DNA of 54,713 bases, taken from NCBI GenBank assembly GCA_001507425.1, contig LMAJ01000029.1, forward strand, positions 1 to 54,713, written 5' to 3'. The notes under the pieces are model-generated. The model worked only from the letters and a program-made list of their open reading frames with translations, had not been told where the DNA came from and made no database searches. Below, piece by piece: positions 48,980 to 54,713 of the stretch (positions are counted from its first letter, which is position 1; each line of letters begins with the position of its first letter). Origin of the DNA: Flavobacteriaceae bacterium CRH. Its GTDB lineage: Bacteria > Bacteroidota > Bacteroidia > Flavobacteriales > Flavobacteriaceae. The translations under genes were made by a program, and so were the position numbers.

Positions 48980-50764
48980 ATGAAATGGATTCCCAGGTTT
49001 AATTCTTCAAACTCTTTGAGAGTTATTTTTGTAATCGCAGTTTTCATTCTGTTATTTCTTTCTTCAATTGCATACAAACACAATCAGGATTTAAATGAAT
49101 CCAGTAAATTAGTAATGCATACTTATGAAATAAACATTCAATTAGAGCGATTAATGTCTGCGATAAAGGATGCTGAAACCGGTCAGCGTGGTTATATAAT
49201 TACACACAACAGCCGTTTTTTAACTCCATATATCTATTCTCGCGATAAGGTAAATACTTCCTTTATTACTCTAAAAAAACTTACGGCAGATAATCCGAAG
49301 CAACAACAAAACCTGAAGAAATTATTTAAATTAATTACACAGCGTTTTACTTCTTTCGAAAACTGCTTTAAATACAGCAATCCCAAAACATATGATAAGA
49401 GAAAACTAGACAATCATATGTTTGGGGGGCGAATTCTAATGGAGAACATTCGTTTTCAGGTTGATGAAATGAATGACATTGAAAAAAAATATCTTCAAAA
49501 GAGATTAAAAATTTACGATCAGGAAATTTCTTTAAGCCCGCTTTTCTCCGTTTTATTATTTCTTGCCGCTTTATTTTTTATTCTGCTTGCCTACAGACAA
49601 ATCAGCAAAGACATTAAACGCCTGACCATATTTAATAAAAGGCTTTTAATTTCTTCCCGATTAATGGCAGAATCTGAAGTTATTGGTAAATTCAGTAGCT
49701 GGCAATGGGATTTAGACACCAATAAAATTGATTATTCAGACAATCAATATCGTTTGTTGGGCCATAAACCAAATGCTTTTGTTCCTGAAAAAGAATCTTT
49801 CTTAGATTTTGTTCATCCTGATGATAAAGAAGCTGTTGCTAAATCAATGGAAAATATCATCGAAAAGAAACATTTACCTTTTATATATTATAAGATTGCT
49901 CTTCCGAATCAAGAAATCAGATATTTTAAATCGACAGGAAAATTATTAACTGATAAAGAAGGAAGTAAAATACTGCTCGGAATCAATTTTGATATTACCG
50001 ATGAGCATTTGCTGAACATAGAACTTCAGGAACGTAACAGGGAACTTGAAAAAAGCAATAAAGAACTGGCTTCTTTCAATCACGTTGCAAGTCACGATTT
50101 ACAGGAACCGCTTCGAAAAATACAGACTTTTATTTCAAGGGTTTCTGATGCCGATAAAGCTGTTTTATCTGACAGTGCAAAAGATTATATTACTAAAATT
50201 GAAGTCTCGGCCAAAAGAATGCGTGTTTTAATTGATGATTTACTTTTATTTTCAAGAACAAATACCACCAAAAAAGAATTCATAAAATCGAATTTGAATG
50301 AATTGTTTGAAAATGCCACATCTGAATTAACAGAAATCATTGATGAAAAGAAAGCAATTATTACGGCTTCAAAATTACCAAAGCTTGAAGTTATCCCATA
50401 TCAAATAGAACAGCTTTTTATAAATTTAATTGGAAATTCTTTAAAGTATAACAGACAAGATATTATACCTGAAATTTCGATTGAATGTGAAAAAATTTAT
50501 TCAACAGAATATCCTGATTTATTAGATCAGAATATTAAAAAATTCCACAAGATTACATTTACAGATAACGGAATGGGTTTCGATCCTCAGTTTAAAGAAA
50601 ACATATTTATACTGTTTCAGCGTCTCCATTCTAAAACTGATTATCCGGGTACAGGAATTGGACTTGCCATTTGTAAAAAAATTGTAGAAAATCACAAAGG
50701 CATCATTACTGCCGACAGCACACCCAATAAAGGCTCGGTTTTTACTGTTTTTCTTCCTGAATAA
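48980..50764 (+). CDS. Membrane histidine kinase with CHASE3, PAS and kinase domains
   Basis: The 594-residue inner-membrane kinase has a first membrane helix (residues 14-31) and then a CHASE3 periplasmic sensor of about 150 residues with the typical ERLMSAIKDAETGQRGYIIT. A second helix (SPLFSVLLFLAALFFILLAY) is followed by a PAS fold (GKFSSWQWDLDTNKIDYSDN, FVHPDDKEAVAKS). The HisKA box is FNHVASHDLQEPLRKIQTFI, with His372 as phospho-acceptor. The HATPase has FINLIGNSLKYNRQDI, ITFTDNGMGFDPQF and GTGIGLAICKKIVENHKG. It is paired with the response regulator immediately upstream. The signal sensed is unknown. Confidence 0.95.
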   Translation: MKWIPRFNSSNSLRVIFVIAVFILLFLSSIAYKHNQDLNESSKLVMHTYEINIQLERLMSAIKDAETGQRGYIITHNSRFLTPYIYSRDKVNTSFITLKKLTADNPKQQQNLKKLFKLITQRFTSFENCFKYSNPKTYDKRKLDNHMFGGRILMENIRFQVDEMNDIEKKYLQKRLKIYDQEISLSPLFSVLLFLAALFFILLAYRQISKDIKRLTIFNKRLLISSRLMAESEVIGKFSSWQWDLDTNKIDYSDNQYRLLGHKPNAFVPEKESFLDFVHPDDKEAVAKSMENIIEKKHLPFIYYKIALPNQEIRYFKSTGKLLTDKEGSKILLGINFDITDEHLLNIELQERNRELEKSNKELASFNHVASHDLQEPLRKIQTFISRVSDADKAVLSDSAKDYITKIEVSAKRMRVLIDDLLLFSRTNTTKKEFIKSNLNELFENATSELTEIIDEKKAIITASKLPKLEVIPYQIEQLFINLIGNSLKYNRQDIIPEISIECEKIYSTEYPDLLDQNIKKFHKITFTDNGMGFDPQFKENIFILFQRLHSKTDYPGTGIGLAICKKIVENHKGIITADSTPNKGSVFTVFLPE

Positions 50765-50787
50765 AATCTCCTTAAAACTACATATTA

Positions 50788-50833
50788 AACGTTATATAAA
50801 TCCATTATGGGAATTATATAACGTTTCTTTTTT
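50788..50833 (+). terminator. Terminator of the response regulator and kinase unit
   Basis: A perfect 13-bp stem (AAACGTTATATAA/TTATATAACGTTT) with a 12-base loop is followed by CTTTTTTT. Confidence 0.85.
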
Positions 50834-50864
50834 ATGCTGTAAAGAAATTTCTTCATATCGTTAG

Positions 50865-50872
50865 CATCTTTG
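50865..50872 (+). promoter_or_regulatory. Putative -7 box (CATCTTTG)
   Basis: CATCTTTG is one base off TAnnTTTG, followed by TAATGTAAT, 26 bases before the ATG at 50899. It would drive the envelope gene run downstream. Confidence 0.45.
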
Positions 50873-50898
50873 TAATGTAATACTTTAACAAGTAATTA

Positions 50899-51471
50899 AT
50901 GAGAACAATGCCGCTATTGAGAGCAACAATTTTAGGAGTTTTTTTTTTATTGATCATGATTTGCACTTCATCCTGCAAAAAAAATAATCCGATACAAAAT
51001 ACACTAAAAAACCAAACTTTCAACACGGACGACAAAGAGCAAATGGAAGCTTATTTTTTTATTGCGACGGCAACATTAAGTAACGCTATTATTTCGAAAA
51101 GTCAGGTTGCTCAGCAAAAAACTTCAGACAGTATTATAAAGCAAGTAAGTAAGAAAATTGAAAATCATCAAACTGAATTGTTACACGAAGTAACCGCACT
51201 AGCCAACAAGAGGCTAATAATTGTTACTGATATAAATAATAATGTCAACAAACTGGATTTATACAAGTTAATTGATACAAATGATGCCAGTTTTAATAAA
51301 GTTTACATGAATTCGATTACGGAATCATTAGACAAACAAATTGAAACATTTGAATCTGTTTATAAGAGAACAAACGATGAGGTGATTTTGAAATTAGTAT
51401 TGCGCTATTTGCCAAAACTGTATCAGTTATTAAGAGAAACTGAACAAATTAAAAAACAACAAATTAATTAA
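50899..51471 (+). CDS. Lipoprotein, DUF4142-like, 190 aa
   Basis: The protein has a lipoprotein signal with SSC (cysteine near residue 26) after a hydrophobic stretch (ILGVFFLLIMICTSSC). The mature part is helical: QMEAYFFIATATLSNAIISK, SQVAQQKTSDSIIKQVSKKI, ENHQTELLHEVTALANKR. This order (AxxxExxxS-type helix, then an exposed ENHQ helix) recalls DUF4142, a ferritin-like helical family of small lipoproteins, although the match is partial. It is the first gene of the plus-strand envelope group. Confidence 0.75.
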   Translation: MRTMPLLRATILGVFFLLIMICTSSCKKNNPIQNTLKNQTFNTDDKEQMEAYFFIATATLSNAIISKSQVAQQKTSDSIIKQVSKKIENHQTELLHEVTALANKRLIIVTDINNNVNKLDLYKLIDTNDASFNKVYMNSITESLDKQIETFESVYKRTNDEVILKLVLRYLPKLYQLLRETEQIKKQQIN

Positions 51472-51511
51472 AAGCCAATTAGAGCAATTATTAACTAAAA
51501 TTATCAAAATT

Positions 51512-52159
51512 ATGAAAATGCAATCAAGAATTTTATGCGCCTTAGCCTTTTTTATGACAGCTTCATTTGGAGTATTACAAGCTCAAGAAGAAAAAGTAAC
51601 TACCGAATTTGGTATAAAAGGAGGTTTTAACATGTCTAATTTTTTATCAGACGACGATGAAGCAACTGACGAAAACATTCTTTATGGTTTTAATGCCGGT
51701 GTTTATGCCACATTACCAATCTCAGATTTTGTAGCTATTCAGCCAGAGGTTTTATTCACTACGAGAGGTTCAGAGTTAGAATATAACGGCGATTTAGGTA
51801 GCCAAAAAACAAAATTCAAATTAAATTATATAGAAGTTCCTTTATTGGTAAGAGTAAATATCACTAAAAACTTTAATCTTCAGGCAGGTGGATACGCATC
51901 TTACCTTGTAAGTTCTAAAGTTACCGGACAAGGAAACTTTGATTTTGAAGAAGAGATTGATACAGATGACTTAAACAAATTTGATGCAGGTATTGCAGCA
52001 GGTGTTGGAGTTGACTTTAGCCCAATAAGCATTGGTGTTCGTTACAACTATGGTTTAACAACTATTGGTAAAGAAAGAACTGTTGCAGGAGAAACTTTTA
52101 GATCACCAGATGCAAAAAACAGTAACTTATCTGTTTACTTATCATACAAATTAAATTAA
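51512..52159 (+). CDS. Outer-membrane beta-barrel (porin family) protein
   Basis: The 215-residue protein has a signal peptide (cut near VLQAQE, residue 25) and then the eight-stranded barrel pattern of PorT/OmpX-like proteins: FGIKGGFNMSNFLSDDDE, YGFNAGVYATLPISDFVAIQ, PEVLFTTRGSELEYNG, LNYIEVPLLVRVNITKNFNL, GIAAGVGVDFSPISIGVRYN, ending in SVYLSYKLN. The terminal aromatic-hydrophobic strand fits outer-membrane insertion. An acidic loop (DDDEATDEN) may bind metal. The function is probably structural or transport. It follows the lipoprotein gene by 40 bp. Confidence 0.92.
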   Translation: MKMQSRILCALAFFMTASFGVLQAQEEKVTTEFGIKGGFNMSNFLSDDDEATDENILYGFNAGVYATLPISDFVAIQPEVLFTTRGSELEYNGDLGSQKTKFKLNYIEVPLLVRVNITKNFNLQAGGYASYLVSSKVTGQGNFDFEEEIDTDDLNKFDAGIAAGVGVDFSPISIGVRYNYGLTTIGKERTVAGETFRSPDAKNSNLSVYLSYKLN

Positions 52160-52201
52160 AACAAATCAATTAATTAATTATTAACCCTAATAATAAAAAC
52201 C

Positions 52202-52354
52202 ATGTCAAATTTATTATACACAATCGCAGTTATTCTGGTTATTCTTTGGGCCCTTGGGTTCTTTGTTTACAGCGCCGGAAGTATTATACACATTTTATTA
52301 GTTATTGCTGTTATAGCAATCCTATTCAGACTTATTAAAGGTCGAGAAATTTAA
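52202..52354 (+). CDS. Small membrane protein, lmo0937/DUF5670-like, 50 aa
   Basis: The 50-codon frame begins at the ATG at 52202 and translates as MSNLLYTIAVILVILWALGF, FVYSAGSIIHILLVIAVIAI, LFRLIKGREI. It has two membrane helices with a short SAGSIIH turn. The pattern W-A-LG-----AG--IH-LLVIA matches the lmo0937 family of tiny membrane proteins, which often accompany CsbD, YtxH and other stress genes. It lies 42 bp after the porin stop and 48 bp before the YtxH gene, in the same run. Confidence 0.88.
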   Translation: MSNLLYTIAVILVILWALGFFVYSAGSIIHILLVIAVIAILFRLIKGREI

Positions 52355-52402
52355 AAATCAAAAATTAAAACAATTTTATATTAATCATTTAAATCAAATA
52401 TT

Positions 52403-52687
52403 ATGAAAACTAGTAGCACAATTTTAGGAATTTTAGGAGCCGCAGCTGCGGGAGCATTTTTAGGAGTTTTATTCGCACCGGATAAAGGTTCAAATACAAG
52501 AAAAAAAATCTCAGATAAATCTAAAGATTACGGAGATAACTTAAAAACAAAAGTTGATGGAATTTTAAGCACTATTACTTCAAACGGTAAAGAAATTATC
52601 GAAGAAGGAAAAAACAAATTCAATCAGGCTAAAGAAGACTTCAATTCTATTAAAGATGAAGCAAAAGCTGTAAAAACGAACTACTAA
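52403..52687 (+). CDS. YtxH domain protein
   Basis: The 94-residue protein has an N-terminal glycine-alanine-rich membrane helix (STILGILGAAAAGAFLGVLF), directly followed by the YtxH signature APDKGSNTRKKISDKSKDYG. The rest is a charged amphipathic helix typical of late-embryogenesis-like or apolipoprotein-like stress proteins (FNQAKEDFNSIKDEAKAVK). YtxH proteins are induced by general stress in Firmicutes. They probably act at the inner membrane. It lies between the DUF5670-like gene and the holin-family gene in a tight run. Confidence 0.93.
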   Translation: MKTSSTILGILGAAAAGAFLGVLFAPDKGSNTRKKISDKSKDYGDNLKTKVDGILSTITSNGKEIIEEGKNKFNQAKEDFNSIKDEAKAVKTNY

Positions 52688-52721
52688 AAAGTGAACTTTT
52701 TAAACCATAAATACCTTTATC

Positions 52722-53087
52722 ATGGAAACAAATGCAACAACAAACGAGAATTTAAATCTTTATGAAAAAGCTGAAAACTATACTAAAACTAGTTTAGAAT
52801 TACTTAAACTAAAAACAGTATGTGCCGTAGCAGATGGTGTATCATCATTAACATCAAAGATAGCGGTTGGCGTGGTTGTTGCATTTTTTACCCTGTTTCT
52901 TAATATTGGTTTAAGTTTATGGATTGGAAAAGAACTTGGGGAATATTATTATGGCTTTTTTATCATGGCAATTTTTTATCTAATTGTTGCCATTGTAATA
53001 CACAAAACGCATCATAAACTAATAAAAACCCCAATTGGTAATTCGATTATTTCAAGTATTCTTAAAGAAACTGATTTAAAAAATTAA
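52722..53087 (+). CDS. Holin superfamily III / phage_holin_3_6-like membrane protein
   Basis: The 121-residue protein has an N-terminal amphipathic helix (LYEKAENYTKTSLELLKLKT) and two membrane helices (SKIAVGVVVAFFTLFLNIGL, YYYGFFIMAIFYLIVAIVIH). It then has a basic segment HKTHHKLIKTPIGNSIISSI. This arrangement is that of the Actinobacterial Holin-X-like family, whose members in Bacteroidota regularly sit next to YtxH and DUF genes and not in prophages. I therefore read it as an envelope stress protein, not a lysis holin. There are no phage genes nearby. Confidence 0.85.
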   Translation: METNATTNENLNLYEKAENYTKTSLELLKLKTVCAVADGVSSLTSKIAVGVVVAFFTLFLNIGLSLWIGKELGEYYYGFFIMAIFYLIVAIVIHKTHHKLIKTPIGNSIISSILKETDLKN

Positions 53088-53105
53088 TAAATAAAGAAGA
53101 CTATT

Positions 53106-53486
53106 ATGGAGCCTATTTACACTATTGATCAATTAAATCAGAGAATACAACTGTTAGAAAATCGTCAGGATACCGAATGGTGTGCTATAAAAGATGAAAT
53201 AGATGATATTAAGGACAATTTAAAGCCTATTAATCTAATTCGAAACGCAGTTGAAGAAATAAATGAAACGGTTGGTTTTAAGAGCCACCTGGCCCAATCT
53301 GCCATAAGCATTGGAATAGGTCTTCTTGCCAAAAAGCTGGTAGTAGGAAAAAGCGATTCTGTCTTTAAAGGCATTTTAGGATCTATAGTACAACTGGTTA
53401 TAACCAATATCGTTTCAAAACCGCATGAGTCTTCGCATGAAACAGATGAAGAAGAATCATCACAATATGAACCATCAAGAGAGTAA
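53106..53486 (+). CDS. Hypothetical protein of the YtxH/holin gene run, 126 aa
   Basis: The protein starts MEPIYTIDQLNQRIQLLENR, with a probable coiled coil, followed by DIKDNLKPINLIRNAVEEIN. A moderately hydrophobic segment comes next (LAQSAISIGIGLLAKKLVVG, ILGSIVQLVITNIVSK), then an acidic tail (SSHETDEEESSQYEPSRE). It looks like the small companion protein that follows the YtxH and holin-like genes in many Flavobacteriia and probably peripherally contacts the membrane. It lies 18 bp after the holin-family gene. The function is unknown. Confidence 0.78.
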   Translation: MEPIYTIDQLNQRIQLLENRQDTEWCAIKDEIDDIKDNLKPINLIRNAVEEINETVGFKSHLAQSAISIGIGLLAKKLVVGKSDSVFKGILGSIVQLVITNIVSKPHESSHETDEEESSQYEPSRE

Positions 53487-53511
53487 TTGTTTAAACTAAA
53501 ATATAAGTATT

Positions 53512-53610
53512 ATGGAAAAGTTAAGCGAAATAGTATTAAAAAATGGTGTATACGTTTACTCGAATCTATATAAATGTTTCGAATTTTCGAGAATATTTCT
53601 AGGTATCTAA
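53512..53610 (+). CDS. Possible small protein, 32 aa (or truncated gene)
   Basis: The ATG at 53512, 25 bp after the preceding stop, opens a short frame (MEKLSEIVLKNGVYVYSNLY, KCFEFSRIFLGI) ending at TAA at 53608. Spacing and preceding sequence fit another member of the operon. It is too short to recognise and could be the start of a gene interrupted by decay. No stop-free continuation exists in this frame. Confidence 0.35.
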   Translation: MEKLSEIVLKNGVYVYSNLYKCFEFSRIFLGI

Positions 53611-53732
53611 CTTGATTTATACGTTTTATAAACAAACGGTTAAACAGTTAATATCCTGCACTATATTTAGAGGTTCTGAGATGCTGAGTTACTAAGGCGC
53701 AAGGTTTTTTCCTGCAGCTTAAACAAAGCTGT

Positions 53733-53794
53733 AATCTTAACCCAAAAAGAGAGTATTTCACAATAGTGAAATACTCTCTTTTTGGGTTAAGATT
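53733..53794 (+). terminator. Terminator: perfect 29-bp inverted repeat with AATA loop
   Basis: The arm at 53733-53761 is an exact inverted copy of 53766-53794, containing CAAAAAGAGAGTATTTCAC and its complement. It ends the envelope gene run. Like the hairpin at 14031-14104, it is far longer than termination requires. Between 53611 and 53732 nothing coding is seen. A TGAGTTACTAAGGCGCAAGG-type repeat lies at 53680-53710. Confidence 0.85.
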
Positions 53795-53917
53795 CTAAGT
53801 AACTGAGACTCTAAGATGCTAAGAAAAAGAATGAGGTTAAAATATTAAAATCCATTGGGTTCATCATATTCAACTATTGCCCTCGCTTTCAACCGTGGGA
53901 ACCTGGGAAATGAATCG

Positions 53918-54052
53918 TGATAATGTTATTGTGGAAATGTTATTGTGATAATGTATTTTGAAAATGTTGTTTTGAAAATGTTGTTTTGAAAATGTTATTT
54001 TGAAAATGTTATTTTGAAAATGTTATTTTGAAAATGTTATTTTGAAAATATA
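53918..54052. repeat. 14-bp tandem repeat (TGAAAATGTTATTT), about ten units
   Basis: Unit starts are at 53918, 53932, 53946, 53959, 53973, 53987, 54001, 54015, 54029 and 54043. The first three are diverged (TGATAATG, TGGAAATG, TGATAATG) and the last four nearly identical. It is not in a gene and leads straight into the 150-bp array. A degenerate hairpin (CCTCGCTTTCAACCGTGGG) precedes it at 53881. Confidence 0.9.
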
Positions 54053-54713
54053 TTGCGTCCCAACGGTTAAAACCGTTGGCTATGTTTAAAAAAAAATACC
54101 TTTTGAAACCATTATAAAAATTCAAATTCAAATTCAAATTCAAATATAGCCCGCGGTTTCAACCGCGGGGTGCATTACGATATTAAATTACCATATTGCA
54201 TCACCGTAATATATTGCGTCCCAACGGTTGAAACCGTTGGCTATGTTTAAAAAAACACCTTTTAAAACCATCCTAAAAATTCAAATTCAAATAAAGCCCG
54301 CGGTTTCAACCGCGGGGTACAATACGATATTAAATTGCGATATTGCATCACCGTAATATATTGCCTCCCAACGGTTGAAACCGTTCGCTATGTTTAAAAA
54401 AAAATACCTTTTGAAACCATCATAAAAATTCAAACTCAAATATAGCCCGCAGTTTCAACCGCGGGGGTGCATTACGATATTAAATTGCGATATTGCATCA
54501 CCGTATAATATATTGCGTCCCAACGGTTCAAACCGTTGGCTATGTTTAAAAAAAATACCTTTTGAAACCATCATAAAAATTCAAATTCAAATATAGCCCG
54601 CGGTTTCAACCGCGGGGGTGCATTACGATATTAAATTGCGATATTGCATCACCGTAATATATTGCGTCCCAACGGTTCAAACCGTTGGCTATGTTTAAAA
54701 AAAATACCTTTTG
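54053..54713. repeat. Tandem array of about 150-bp units, each with two hairpins, running off the window
   Basis: Units start at 54053, 54214, 54361, 54513 and 54662 with TTGCSTCCCAACGGTT. Each contains the hairpin CAACGGTT-RA-AACCGTTG, then GGCTATGTTTAAAAAA and ACCTTTTGAAACCAT, then a short TTCAAA run of variable length, then CCCGCGGTTTCAACCGCGGG, then GATATTGCATCACCGTAATA. Length differences come largely from the number of CAAATT hexamers. No coding sequence is seen. It continues beyond the window. Confidence 0.92.

Noticed and set aside
52722..53087. Prophage remnant suggested by the holin-family protein
   Set aside because: There are no endolysin, structural or integrase genes nearby. 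The context (YtxH, CsbD, lmo0937-like) is a stress and envelope gene group in which this family is common.
53918..54713. CRISPR array
   Set aside because: The repeats are 14 bp and about 150 bp with no unique spacers of 30-40 bp, and no cas genes are present. These are ordinary tandem repeats.

Overview
The window looks like a chromosomal segment of a Flavobacterium-type member of the Bacteroidota. The DNA is AT-rich. Promoters have the Bacteroidota -7 box TAnnTTTG, for example at 9768, 11080, 12220 and 36067, instead of an E. coli -10. Characteristic genes include a protein with a type IX secretion (T9SS) C-terminal sorting domain, glutamine synthetase III, a fused IcmF mutase, a GH92 mannosidase and an OmpA protein with thrombospondin type 3 repeats. 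I found no tRNA, rRNA, transposase, integrase or CRISPR array.

Layout. 1-16 kb is mostly metabolic: a GH92 alpha-mannosidase, a GNAT acetyltransferase, a PurM-like protein, divergent GSIII and GSII glutamine synthetases, a TerC membrane protein, a T9SS-secreted protein, a lipoprotein and an exported esterase. 16-20.2 kb holds an AraC-family regulator and four tandem paralogous small secreted proteins. Three of these have near-identical promoters with a shared upstream palindrome at fixed distance. 20.2-28 kb is the accessory part: an XRE regulator, a duplicated gene fragment, GC-rich palindromic repeats, a degenerate array of about 27 units with a 21-bp period (22675-23240), a decayed fifth copy of the secreted-protein family (24590-24701), and a minus-strand group that reads as a type II Thoeris anti-phage system (membrane-macro ThsA, TIR ThsB and a second TIR protein).

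28-47 kb returns to core functions: IcmF, an L,D-transpeptidase, a Coa1-family protein, a DUF4197 protein, PurU, catalase, an aldo/keto reductase followed by an AraC regulator, a metal-chelate-binding protein without a signal peptide, PyrF and an OmpA-family outer-membrane protein. 47-53.6 kb is a plus-strand run that looks like a stress and envelope module: Dps, CsbD, an AraC-like regulator, a stand-alone response regulator, a CHASE3/PAS histidine kinase, a lipoprotein, a beta-barrel porin, a 50-residue membrane peptide, a YtxH protein, a holin-superfamily-III protein and two hypotheticals. The last kilobase is repetitive: a 14-bp array, then a roughly 150-bp palindrome-bearing tandem repeat that runs off the window.

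The most interesting items are the 21-bp phased array, the tandem secreted-protein family with its shared operator-like element and its decayed outlier, and the Thoeris locus bordered by repeats. Family names come from motif recognition by eye. No database search was run.
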